Shown piece after piece: positions 17,243 to 25,656 of a DNA stretch of 64,000 bases. Position 1 is the stretch's first letter; every line of letters starts with the position of its first letter. A program made the translations under genes and the position numbers. The stretch covers positions 1 through 64,000 of the forward strand of contig CAZSRL010000003.1 in NCBI GenBank assembly GCA_964609615.1, read 5' to 3'. The DNA comes from CAZSRL01 sp964609615 (lineage in GTDB: Bacteria > Bacillota_I > Bacilli_A > RF39 > UBA660). Under the pieces are notes generated by a model. That model had not been told where the DNA came from, ran no database searches, and saw only the letters and a program-made list of their open reading frames with translations.

Positions 17243-17267
17243 TAATTAATACAATTATTATTCTTTT
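17236..17267 (+). terminator. Rho-independent terminator of hemW
   Basis: A 12-bp stem (AGAATAATAATT / AATTATTATTCT), five-base loop, TTT tail; it overlaps the hemW stop codon. Confidence 0.75.
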
Positions 17268-17288
17268 CATATTATTATTAGGTGATGT

Positions 17289-17941
17289 ATGTTGTTTTTA
17301 ATATCTCATAGAGGATTTAATAGTAAATATAAAGAAAACACTTTAGAGGGGATTAAATATGCTTTAAATCTTAATTATATAAGTGGAGTAGAGTTTGATG
17401 TTAGAGTAACTAAAGATAAAAGATTTGTTTTAGTACATGACTTTTATATAGATAGAGTTACTAATAGTACTGGTTTAGTAAATCACTTAACATTAAAAGA
17501 GTTATTAAAATATAATTTTGGACAAAAACATATCCTTCTAAAATAACTACTTTAGATGAAGTTTTAAATATAAAAACAAATAAAATATTACTTTTAGAAA
17601 TAAAGTTTTCTTATGATGAATATATAAAGGTAAGAAAAAAATTTATAAAGTTAATAAAAAAATATATAAATAAACTTATATATATATGTTCATTTAATAA
17701 AAAAATAATAAATGATTTAAATAAATATATAAATAATTTACTTGGTTATATTTCTTTTAAAAATATTTATTATAATAATATAATTGATTTTAATTGTATA
17801 AATTATATGTTTTTAAATAAAGATATAAAAACAAACAATAAAAAACTATTTATATGGACTATTAATTCTAAAGAAGATATAATAAATATAAGAGATGATT
17901 ATTATATAATATCTGATTATCCAAACAAATTATTAGATTAA
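17289..17941 (+). pseudogene. Glycerophosphodiester phosphodiesterase gene broken by a -1 shift
   Basis: The first frame (ATG 17289, ending at 17546) gives 85 residues with LISHRGFN, KENTLEGIKYAL, VEFDVRVTKD and LVHDF, the catalytic start of GDPD enzymes, which split glycerophosphodiesters to glycerol-3-phosphate and an alcohol. The next frame, from about 17528 to the TAA at 17939-17941, continues the family without stops: TLDEVLN, ILLLEIKF, then FIWTINSKEDI and ISDYPNKLLD. The frames meet at an A5 run (17524-17528), and one added A would give an intact protein of about 217 residues. The second part keeps normal coding character, so the break is recent or an assembly error. Short length suggests a minimal, soluble GDPD. 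Confidence 0.85.
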
Positions 17942-17981
17942 TAATACATATTAATGTATAATATTAAAGTAGGTGGTGTTT

Positions 17982-18479
17982 ATGAAAAATTTATATATTG
18001 ATTTTGATGGAGTTATTTTAGATACTATACCTCCATTATATAGTTATTTAGATAGTTTAGGTATAGATAAAACTATTAGTACTCCTGAGGTTAGAGATGC
18101 GATTAAGAATTTTGATTTTAAAAAAATAATAAAAGATGATTATATATTAAATGATAGTATTAACTGTATTAATATGTTAATTAAATCAAAAAGATTTAAT
18201 ATAAGTATATTAACTCATATTAATAGTTTAGATGAAGGTATAGTTAAAACTAAATATATAAGAAAACATTTTAAGGATATTACAATGATTCTAGTTCCAA
18301 AAACAGTATCTAAAACTGATATGATACATACCAAAGATAGTATATTAGTAGATGATTATGCTGGGAATTTAAGACAATGGGAAGCATCTGGTGGTATTGG
18401 AGTTAGATTTAATAATAAACTTAACGGAAAAGGGTTTAAAGTAATAGATAAGTTAGACCAGTTATTAGAGTTGTTTTAA
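17982..18479 (+). CDS. HAD superfamily hydrolase, 5'-nucleotidase-like
   Basis: 165 residues. YIDFDGVILDT is HAD motif I (two Asp), ILTHIN is motif II, KTVSKTD holds the Lys, and ILVDDYAGNLRQWEASGGIGV is motif IV. The DDYxxNLxxWxxxGG ending resembles 5'(3')-deoxyribonucleotidase-like HAD proteins, so a small phosphatase acting on nucleotides is plausible; the substrate is not shown. I prefer the ATG at 17982, spaced from AGGTGG, over the GTG codons at 17973 and 17976, which sit in that site. It follows the broken GDPD gene and precedes a promoter for the next block. Confidence 0.72.
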   Translation: MKNLYIDFDGVILDTIPPLYSYLDSLGIDKTISTPEVRDAIKNFDFKKIIKDDYILNDSINCINMLIKSKRFNISILTHINSLDEGIVKTKYIRKHFKDITMILVPKTVSKTDMIHTKDSILVDDYAGNLRQWEASGGIGVRFNNKLNGKGFKVIDKLDQLLELF

Positions 18480-18489
18480 AACAATAAAC

Positions 18490-18518
18490 TTTACAAAATG
18501 GTTATATTATCATATAAT
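18490..18518 (+). promoter_or_regulatory. SigA promoter upstream of the metallo-hydrolase and priA block
   Basis: TTTACA (18490-18495), 17 bases, TATAAT (18513-18518); GAGGGAG precedes the ATG at 18545. Confidence 0.75.
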
Positions 18519-18544
18519 GTATAAGCGAGGGAGAGATAATCTAT

Positions 18545-19072
18545 ATGCAGATTAAAAAAATAGTTACTGGATATTTAGAAGAAAATTGTTATGTTATATA
18601 TGATGATAAAAAATGCTTAATAGTAGATCCAGGTAGTGATGAAGAAAAAATAGATAAGTTTATTTTAAAAAATGAACTTAAAGTAAATGGTATATTAGTT
18701 ACTCATCATCATTTTGATCACATTGGTGTACTTGATCATTTTGTTAGTAAATATAAAACTAAAATATATGATTTTAACAATGTAGAAAAGAGTTTTAAAG
18801 TAGGAGGATTTAGTTTTAATGTAGTACCTACATTTGGTCATACAATGGATAGTGTTACATTCTATTTTGAAGAAGAAAAGATAATGTTTACTGGAGACTT
18901 TTTATTTAAAGAAAGCATAGGTAGATATGATTTTGAAGATAGTGATGGAGTTGAAATGCAAAAAAGTATTAAACTAATTAAAGAATATGATCCTAAAATT
19001 AAAGTTTATCCAGGTCATGGAGACACTACTACATTAAAGTATGAGTTTTCTAATAATGTATATTTAAAATAA
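18545..19072 (+). CDS. MBL-fold metallo-hydrolase (glyoxalase II-like)
   Basis: 175 residues. The metallo-beta-lactamase fold is shown by the metal motif THHHFDHIG (HxHxDH), then GHTMDSVTFYF, GDFLF with the bridging Asp, and YPGHGDTT with the last His. The layout matches the short YqgX-type hydrolases related to hydroxyacylglutathione hydrolase. These lack the glutathione-binding C-terminal domain, as here, so the thioester substrate is uncertain. It is cytoplasmic. It is the first gene after a clear promoter and is followed 13 bases later by priA with its own AGGAGG site. Confidence 0.85.
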   Translation: MQIKKIVTGYLEENCYVIYDDKKCLIVDPGSDEEKIDKFILKNELKVNGILVTHHHFDHIGVLDHFVSKYKTKIYDFNNVEKSFKVGGFSFNVVPTFGHTMDSVTFYFEEEKIMFTGDFLFKESIGRYDFEDSDGVEMQKSIKLIKEYDPKIKVYPGHGDTTTLKYEFSNNVYLK

Positions 19073-19085
19073 TATAGGAGGAATT

Positions 19086-21263
19086 ATGATCGCAGAGGTT
19101 TTAATAGAATATAGTGTTAAATCACTAGATAAAACTTTTGATTATCTAGTTCCTTTTAATTTGGAAAAAAAATTAAGTGTAGGTAATAAAGTAAGAGTAC
19201 CGTTTGGTAAGTCATATGTTGAAGGATTTGTTTTAAGAATTAAAAATGAATTTGATGATAAAGTAAAATATAAAAATATTATATGTATTGTTAATGAAGA
19301 ATTTATTTTAAATGAAGAATTATTAAAACTTGGTGTATTTATTAAAAATAGCACTTATTGTAATTTAATAAGTGCTTACTCTTGTATGCTTCCAAAAGCT
19401 TTAAAAGCAAAAGATAAAGTAAATATTAATAAAAAATATATTAGTTATTTATTAGTATGTGATAATATTTTAATAAAAGAATATATAACTAAATATAAAA
19501 GAAATGTTGGAGAAATTAAAATATTAAAAGATTTATTAAATAAAAAAAAGGTTCTTAAAACTAATTATAGTTTAAGTAGTGTAAAGAATTTAGTTAATAA
19601 AGGTATTATTTATGAAGTAAAAGATGAAGTAAATCGTTTATCTTTTAATAGTAGTAAAAAAATAAATGTTAGTTTAACTACTGAACAAGAAAAAGTATTT
19701 GAAAGTATTAATAATTCACATGGTAACAATGTATTTTTAATACATGGTGTTACTGGAAGTGGTAAAACTGAAATTTATATTAAATTAATTAAATCTATTA
19801 TTAAAAATAATAAAAGTTGTATTTTGTTAGTACCTGAGATTAGTCTTACTCCTCAAATAGTATCTAGGTTTGTAAGTGAGTTTTCATCTAATGTAGCTGT
19901 ACTTCATTCTAAACTCTCTGAAGGAGAAAAATATGATGAATATAGAAGAATATTAAACGATGAGGTTAATGTTGTTATAGGGGCTAGAAGTGCTATCTTT
20001 GCTCCCTTAAAAAACATAGGTTTAATAATTATTGATGAAGAACAATCAAGTAGTTATAAACAAGAATCAACTCCTAAATATAATGCTATTGATATTGCAA
20101 AAAAAAGATGTGAGTATAATAATTGTAATTTAGTTTTAGGTAGTGCTACACCTAGTTTAGAAAGTTATGCAAGAGCAAAAAAAGGTGTTTATAAATTATT
20201 AAAATTAAATAATAGAATTAATAATATAAAAATGCCTAATATAAATTTAATTGATATGAATAATGAAATAAAGAAAAGAAACTTTATTATTAGTGATGAA
20301 CTTAATAATAAAATAATAGATAGATTAAATAAACATGAACAAGTTATTTTACTATTAAATAGAAGAGGATATAACACATATGTTAGTTGTAATAACTGTG
20401 GTTATGTATATAAATGTCCTAATTGTGATATTTCATTAACGTTTCATAAAAGTTCTAACGCTATGAGATGTCATTATTGTGGATATAGTAAAGTATTTAA
20501 TGAAATATGTCCTAATTGTAATGAATCAAATTTAAAAACCGTTGGTTTAGGTACAGAAAAACTAGAAAGTATTATTAAAGAAAAATATAAAGCTAAAGTA
20601 TTAAGAATGGATTTTGATTCAACAAGTAAAAAAGGAGCTCATGAAAAAATTATAAATTCATTTAAAAATGAAGAATATGACATATTAGTAGGTACTCAAA
20701 TGATATCTAAAGGATTAAATTTTCCTAATGTTACACTAGTAGGAATAATAAATGCAGATGCAGTACTTAATATACCTGACTTTAGAAGTAGTGAGCATGC
20801 TTTTGAACTTTATTCTCAAACTTCTGGAAGAAGTGGAAGAAGTAATAAACAAGGTGAAGTATGTATTCAAACATTTAATCCTGATAATAAAATACTTAAT
20901 TATGTTAAAAATAATGATTATGATGGTTTTTATAATTATGAAATGAATATAAGAAAAAAATTAAAATATCCTCCATATTATTATTTAACTAATATAAAAA
21001 TTATAAGTAGTGATTACACTATTGCTTCTAAAGAAGCAAATAAAGTATTATTGTTTTTAAAAAATAAATTAGATGAAACACATATAATACTAGGTCCAAC
21101 AACAGCATCTATGTTTAAAATGAATAATAAATATCATTTTAGTATTTTAATTAAATATAAAAGTGATAAAATATTAAATAGAGTATTATTAGAACTTAAT
21201 GAAATATATAAATCAAATAATGTTGTAGTAGATATTAATAATAATCCACTTAGTTTAATATAG
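19086..21263 (+). CDS. priA: Primosomal replication restart helicase PriA
   Basis: 725 residues. PriA reloads the replisome at stalled forks. The N-terminal 3'-DNA-binding domain begins IAEVLIEYSVKSLDKTFDYLVP. The Walker A motif is GVTGSGKTE (about residue 221). Motif II is DEEQ (about 316), where most PriA proteins have DEEH. Eight cysteines in CNNCGYVYKCPNCDISL, CHYCG and CPNC form the two-zinc site (about 435-480). GTQMISKGLNFPNV and SGRSGR are helicase motifs V and VI. AGGAGG precedes the ATG. It heads the priA-fmt-rlmN-prkC block; the usual def and rsmB genes are absent and fabK is inserted. Confidence 0.94.
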   Translation: MIAEVLIEYSVKSLDKTFDYLVPFNLEKKLSVGNKVRVPFGKSYVEGFVLRIKNEFDDKVKYKNIICIVNEEFILNEELLKLGVFIKNSTYCNLISAYSCMLPKALKAKDKVNINKKYISYLLVCDNILIKEYITKYKRNVGEIKILKDLLNKKKVLKTNYSLSSVKNLVNKGIIYEVKDEVNRLSFNSSKKINVSLTTEQEKVFESINNSHGNNVFLIHGVTGSGKTEIYIKLIKSIIKNNKSCILLVPEISLTPQIVSRFVSEFSSNVAVLHSKLSEGEKYDEYRRILNDEVNVVIGARSAIFAPLKNIGLIIIDEEQSSSYKQESTPKYNAIDIAKKRCEYNNCNLVLGSATPSLESYARAKKGVYKLLKLNNRINNIKMPNINLIDMNNEIKKRNFIISDELNNKIIDRLNKHEQVILLLNRRGYNTYVSCNNCGYVYKCPNCDISLTFHKSSNAMRCHYCGYSKVFNEICPNCNESNLKTVGLGTEKLESIIKEKYKAKVLRMDFDSTSKKGAHEKIINSFKNEEYDILVGTQMISKGLNFPNVTLVGIINADAVLNIPDFRSSEHAFELYSQTSGRSGRSNKQGEVCIQTFNPDNKILNYVKNNDYDGFYNYEMNIRKKLKYPPYYYLTNIKIISSDYTIASKEANKVLLFLKNKLDETHIILGPTTASMFKMNNKYHFSILIKYKSDKILNRVLLELNEIYKSNNVVVDINNNPLSLI

Positions 21264-21275
21264 AGGAGAAATAAA

Positions 21276-22208
21276 ATGATAAATGAATTATTAAATATTA
21301 AATATCCAATATTTTGTGGAGCGATGAGTAGAATTACTTTATCAAATTTAGTTAGTGCGGTAGGTAATGCTGGTGCTATTGGTTTTATAGCATCAGGAGC
21401 AATGAATAAAGAGGAACTAAGAAAAGAAATAAGAAAAGTAAAAGAATTATCAAATAAACCATTTGGAGTAAATTTATTTTTAAAATCTCCTGTTATTGAT
21501 GATCTTGTTGATATAGTTATTGAAGAAAAAGTATCTGTTGTAACAACGGGAGCAGGTTCTCCAAAAAAATTTATTGAAAAACTAAAAAAAGCAAATATTA
21601 TAATTATTCCGGTAGTACCTGATGAAATAACTGCTAAAAAAATGGAAGATTTAGGCTGTGATGCAGTTGTTGTAGAAGGAATGGAAGCAGGGGGACATAT
21701 TGGTGAGATTAGTACTTTAGTTGCTGTTAAAAGTGTTTTAAATACTGTTAAAATACCAGTTATAGCAGCAGGTGGAATAAGTGATGGACAAACAGTAGCG
21801 GCTCTTCTTACTCTTGGTTGTTCTGGAGTACAAATTGGAAGTAGGTTCCTATTAGCAAACGAATGTGAAATAGATAAAAAATATAAAGATATAGTTATTA
21901 ATAGTAAAGATACTATAACAACAGGAAGAACTTTAAATACACCAGTTAGATGTATTCCAAATAAAATGACAGAAGAGTTTATTAGCTTAGAAAAAGAAAA
22001 TATAATGGACAAAGAAAAACTAGAAGCACTAACATTAGGTTCCCTAGAAAAAGCAGTACAAGGAGATATAGAAAATGGATCACTTATGGCTGGTCAAATA
22101 ATAAGAGTACTTAATAAAAAAGAAAGTGTAAATGATATAATACAAAGCATAGTAAAACAAACAAATGAAACATTAAAAAAAGCAAGTAAAATAAAGATGG
22201 GTGAATAA
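21276..22208 (+). CDS. fabK: Enoyl-[acyl-carrier-protein] reductase II (FabK-like)
   Basis: 310 residues of the FMN-dependent nitronate monooxygenase/FabK family. PIFCGAMSRIT, FIASGAMN, FGVNLF, VEGMEAGGHIGE, PVIAAGGISDGQ and GVQIGSRFL follow the TIM-barrel order. The EGxEAGGHIGE segment, together with the later TGRTLNTPVRCI, favours FabK, the last reductase of each fatty-acid elongation cycle, over nitronate monooxygenase. No other fab genes are in the window, so the pathway context is missing. It lies 12 bases after priA and 1 base before fmt, which makes it part of this operon. A long open frame on the other strand is a shadow. Confidence 0.85.
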   Translation: MINELLNIKYPIFCGAMSRITLSNLVSAVGNAGAIGFIASGAMNKEELRKEIRKVKELSNKPFGVNLFLKSPVIDDLVDIVIEEKVSVVTTGAGSPKKFIEKLKKANIIIIPVVPDEITAKKMEDLGCDAVVVEGMEAGGHIGEISTLVAVKSVLNTVKIPVIAAGGISDGQTVAALLTLGCSGVQIGSRFLLANECEIDKKYKDIVINSKDTITTGRTLNTPVRCIPNKMTEEFISLEKENIMDKEKLEALTLGSLEKAVQGDIENGSLMAGQIIRVLNKKESVNDIIQSIVKQTNETLKKASKIKMGE

Positions 22209-22209
22209 T

Positions 22210-23145
22210 ATGAAAAATAAAAAAGTTATTTTTATAGGAACAACTAATTTTTCAGTAGAAATATTAAAACAATTAATTCTGTATACAAATGTAGTAGCTG
22301 TTGTAACAAAACCAGATACAAAAGTTGGTAGAAAACAAATATTAACTCCAAGTGATGTAAAGCAATTTGCTTTAGAAAATAGTATAAAAGTATTTACTCC
22401 TATTAAACTAAAAGATGAAGTAGAAAATATATTATCTTTAAAACCAGATATTATAATAACTTGTGATTATGGAAAAATAATTCCAAAACAAATAATAGAT
22501 TATCCAGAATATGGATGTATAAATATACATCCATCACTTCTACCTAAATATAGAGGCTCAACTCCTGTTAATACCGCTATTAAAAATGGAGATGATAAAA
22601 CAGGTATTACTATAATGTATATGGATGAAACATTAGATACAGGAGATATAATTAAACAAAAAGAAGTAGAAATAAATTTTAATGATAATGTTTTTACATT
22701 AAAACATAGATTAGCAAGTATTTCTTCAAGTTTTTTAATTGAAGTATTGCCTTTAATATTTAATAAAAAAAATGATAGAATAAAACAAGATGAATCATTA
22801 TCCTCATTTACTAAACAACTAACAAAAGAAGATGAATTAATTACTTTTAATGATAAATGTATAAATATATATAATTTAATTAGATCAATGAATCCAACTC
22901 CTGGATGCTATTTTACATTAAATAATAATAGAATAAAAATTATAGAATGTAAAATAGGTAATGAAATTAATGAAAAATATGGTATAATTACAAATATAAA
23001 TAAAGATAGTATTAATATATCTTGCTCTGATACAGAATTAATTATTACTAAAATAAAACCTGAAGGAAAAAAAGAAATGTTAGTACGTGATTATTTAAAT
23101 GGAATAAATATAAAAGAAATAAAAGGAGAAAAAGTTAATGTTTAA
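22210..23145 (+). CDS. fmt: Methionyl-tRNA formyltransferase
   Basis: 311 residues. Fmt formylates the initiator Met-tRNA. KVIFIGTTNFSVEILKQL opens the Rossmann domain, CDYGKIIP follows, and NIHPSLLPKYRGSTPVNTAI contains the SLLPxxRG motif with the catalytic His. GITIMYMDETLDTGDI completes the catalytic core. The C-terminal OB-like domain is short (about residues 205-311). The ATG at 22210 is used because it follows GGGTGA and gives the standard MKNKKVIFIG start; a GTG three codons upstream overlaps fabK. The following gene starts within its last 8 bases. Deformylase (def), normally next to fmt, is not seen. Confidence 0.94.
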   Translation: MKNKKVIFIGTTNFSVEILKQLILYTNVVAVVTKPDTKVGRKQILTPSDVKQFALENSIKVFTPIKLKDEVENILSLKPDIIITCDYGKIIPKQIIDYPEYGCINIHPSLLPKYRGSTPVNTAIKNGDDKTGITIMYMDETLDTGDIIKQKEVEINFNDNVFTLKHRLASISSSFLIEVLPLIFNKKNDRIKQDESLSSFTKQLTKEDELITFNDKCINIYNLIRSMNPTPGCYFTLNNNRIKIIECKIGNEINEKYGIITNINKDSINISCSDTELIITKIKPEGKKEMLVRDYLNGINIKEIKGEKVNV

Positions 23146-23887
23146 AAGGAATAAAGAAGAAAAATACTTAACCCCAGAACAAAAAAAACAAAAAGCAATT
23201 ACTATATTAATAGTATATGGTATATTTTTTATATTTTTATTTATATTTTTAATTAATGGAAACAAGAATATTGAAAAAAATAAAACAACTAATAATGAAA
23301 CAAATACTACAAAAGAAATAAGTGTATCAAAAAGAGTTAATAATTATTTAAAAAAAGATAATTATGAATATTTATATGATTTTGGTACTAGTTTAAAAAT
23401 AGAAGGTAAATTAGATAATGATCAAAATTTAATAACTAAAACATATAAAAATAATAAACAAGTATATTATATAAATAATAATTATTATTATATTTTAAAT
23501 GATAAAAACAAATTTAAAAGAGTAAAAAATAACTATTTATATGAAGATAAAGAAGAAGTATTTACTAATATTAATAATGTAATTAATTTACTTAAAACAG
23601 TTGATAAAACAACTATTAAAGATAAAGATAATTTAAAAGAAGAAATATTTTATATAAATTTAGAAGAATATTTAAAAATATATAATAGTATAGAATTAAC
23701 AAATTATATAGATACAGAAAATACTAAAATACAAAACTCTATTACTTATAATGATGATGAAATAACTATTACATTAGATATGAGTGAAGTATATAGAGTT
23801 ATTAATAATAAAAAAGAAGAAGTTTTATATATATTTAAAATATATAATGTAGATAAAGTAAATATAGAGGTTAGTTTAGAGAGTTAA
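23138..23887 (+). CDS. Uncharacterised membrane-anchored protein
   Basis: 249 residues, not recognised. It has a charged cytoplasmic start (MFKRNKEEKYLTPEQKKQKA), one hydrophobic segment (about residues 22-42) and an extracellular part rich in Asn, Lys, Tyr and Ile. This outer part alternates short strands (YYINNNYYYILNDKNKFKRVKNNYLYEDK) and a longer mixed region, and has no cysteines. The gene is embedded between fmt and rlmN, overlapping fmt by 8 bases and ending 1 base before rlmN, so it is co-transcribed with housekeeping genes. In many Firmicutes rsmB occupies this place; this protein is not a methyltransferase. Confidence 0.6.
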   Translation: MFKRNKEEKYLTPEQKKQKAITILIVYGIFFIFLFIFLINGNKNIEKNKTTNNETNTTKEISVSKRVNNYLKKDNYEYLYDFGTSLKIEGKLDNDQNLITKTYKNNKQVYYINNNYYYILNDKNKFKRVKNNYLYEDKEEVFTNINNVINLLKTVDKTTIKDKDNLKEEIFYINLEEYLKIYNSIELTNYIDTENTKIQNSITYNDDEITITLDMSEVYRVINNKKEEVLYIFKIYNVDKVNIEVSLES

Positions 23888-23888
23888 T

Positions 23889-24905
23889 ATGAATATATTT
23901 GATTATACATATGAAAATTTAAATGAATACTTAATGGATAATAATTTTAAAAAATATAATACTGATCAAATATTTGATTGGGTTTATAAAAAAAATATTT
24001 ATTCATATGAAAAAATGACTAATTTAAAAAAAGAATTAGTTGATTTTTTATTGTGTAATATAAAAAATAATTTTATTAAAATAGAAGAAAAAATAATAGG
24101 AAAAGATGTTATAAAATATTTATTTAAATTAAATGATAATAACTATATAGAAGCAGTTTTAATGAAACATAATTATGGTAATAGTATATGTGTATCTTCT
24201 CAAGTTGGTTGTAATATGGGATGTGCTTTTTGTGAAAGCGGAAGACTTAAAAAAGTAAGAGATTTAGAAACTTATGAAATGATACAGCAAGTATTATTAG
24301 TAGAAAAAGATATTAATAAAAGAATAGATAATTTAGTTATAATGGGTATTGGGGAACCTTTTGATAATTATGATAAAGTAATTAATTTTGTTAAAATATT
24401 AAAAGACAATAAAGCTATTAATTTAGGAAGTAGAAAAATAACTATTTCTACTTGTGGAATAATACCTAAAATAGAAAAGTTTATGAATGAAAAAATGCAA
24501 GTTAATTTAGCTATTTCACTTCATGCTTCTAATGATAAGACTAGAAGTGAAATAATGAATATTAATAAAGTTTATCCTATGAATGAATTATTGGATGTAA
24601 TAGATAAATATATAAAAGAAACTAATCGTAGAGTAACTATAGAATATATTATGTTACAAGGAATAAATGATAGTGTAGAAGACGCTGTTAAACTTTCTAA
24701 ATTATTTAAAGGAAAATTAGTTTATATTAATTTAATTCCATATAATATTAATAAGAAATTTTCATTTATTCCATCTAAAAAAGAGCAAATATTAAAATTT
24801 TATGATATACTTAAGAAGAACAATATAAATGTAACAATAAGAAGAGAATTTGGACTTGAATTAAATGCTGCTTGTGGGCAGTTAAGAGCAAAAAAAGAGG
24901 TGTAA
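23889..24905 (+). CDS. rlmN: 23S rRNA/tRNA adenine C2-methyltransferase RlmN
   Basis: 338 residues. RlmN is a radical SAM enzyme that methylates C2 of A2503 in 23S rRNA and A37 in some tRNAs. Motifs: ICVSSQVGCNMGCAFCESG with the CxxxCxxC cluster, VIMGIGEPFDNYD, SLHASNDKTR, and the C-terminal NAACGQL, whose Cys carries the methyl in catalysis. Both required cysteines are present. The N-terminal helical domain is complete (DQIFDWVYKKN). It begins 1 base after the upstream stop and ends 1 base before the phosphatase gene, keeping the rlmN-stp-prkC order of Firmicutes. Confidence 0.95.
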   Translation: MNIFDYTYENLNEYLMDNNFKKYNTDQIFDWVYKKNIYSYEKMTNLKKELVDFLLCNIKNNFIKIEEKIIGKDVIKYLFKLNDNNYIEAVLMKHNYGNSICVSSQVGCNMGCAFCESGRLKKVRDLETYEMIQQVLLVEKDINKRIDNLVIMGIGEPFDNYDKVINFVKILKDNKAINLGSRKITISTCGIIPKIEKFMNEKMQVNLAISLHASNDKTRSEIMNINKVYPMNELLDVIDKYIKETNRRVTIEYIMLQGINDSVEDAVKLSKLFKGKLVYINLIPYNINKKFSFIPSKKEQILKFYDILKKNNINVTIRREFGLELNAACGQLRAKKEV

Positions 24906-24906
24906 T

Positions 24907-25656
24907 ATGCAAATTAGTTATATAAGTGATCCGGGAAAAGTAAGAAGTCATAATGAAGACTCTGGTACAATAGTTATTAATAAAGCAAATGAATATCTTT
25001 TAGTAGTTGCTGATGGTATGGGAGGACATAAAGCTGGAGAAGTTGCTTCATCAATAGCTGTTGGACATATGGGAGAAAAATTTAATTCTCTTGGAAGTAT
25101 AGGTACTAAAACAGATGCTATTAATTGGATAAAAGATATTGCTAAAGAAATAAATTATAAAATAATTAAATATACTGAAGAAAATTTAGATAGTAAAGGA
25201 ATGGGTACTACATTAGTATGTGCGGTTATGACAAAAGAATATTTATTGTTTGGAAATATTGGAGATTCAAGTGGATTTGTAAAGAAAAATAATAAATTAT
25301 ATAAAGTTACTAAAGATCATACATTAGTTAACTTACTTGTTGAAACGGGAGAACTAACAGAAGAAGAAGCAAAAACACATCCTAAAAAAAATGTACTTAT
25401 GAAAGCACTAGGTGCTAATGAAAAAATAGATATAGATATATTTGATGTTGAAAATACAATTGATGATATATTACTATGTAGTGATGGACTTACAAATATG
25501 CTTAGTATAGAACAAATAGAAAAAGTATTAAATGATAATCTTAGTAGTGATTCTAAAACAAATAAATTAATAAGAAAGAGTAATGCTAGAGGCGGAACAG
25601 ATAATATTACTATAGCTTATTTATCTAAAGAAAGTGGTGTTGAAAGTGATAGTTAA
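24907..25656 (+). CDS. stp: PP2C-type serine/threonine phosphatase (Stp/PrpC)
   Basis: 249 residues. It reverses phosphorylation by the adjacent PASTA kinase. PPM-family motifs: SDPGKVRSHNEDSG with two metal Asp/Glu sites, VVADGMGGHKAGE, GTTLVCAVM, FGNIGDSS and LLCSDGLTNML, then GGTDNITIA. All metal-binding acidic residues are present. It is cytoplasmic, with no membrane segment. The ATG follows GAGGTG. The kinase gene overlaps or abuts its 3' end, which suggests coupled expression of kinase and phosphatase, as in B. subtilis prpC-prkC. Confidence 0.94.
   Translation: MQISYISDPGKVRSHNEDSGTIVINKANEYLLVVADGMGGHKAGEVASSIAVGHMGEKFNSLGSIGTKTDAINWIKDIAKEINYKIIKYTEENLDSKGMGTTLVCAVMTKEYLLFGNIGDSSGFVKKNNKLYKVTKDHTLVNLLVETGELTEEEAKTHPKKNVLMKALGANEKIDIDIFDVENTIDDILLCSDGLTNMLSIEQIEKVLNDNLSSDSKTNKLIRKSNARGGTDNITIAYLSKESGVESDS

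Noticed and set aside
21134..22012. A 292-residue open frame on the minus strand across fabK
   Set aside because: It lies opposite a full FabK with clear motifs; its composition (Ser, Thr, Pro, Leu and Phe-rich) is what the complement of this coding frame gives, and it has no ribosome-binding site.
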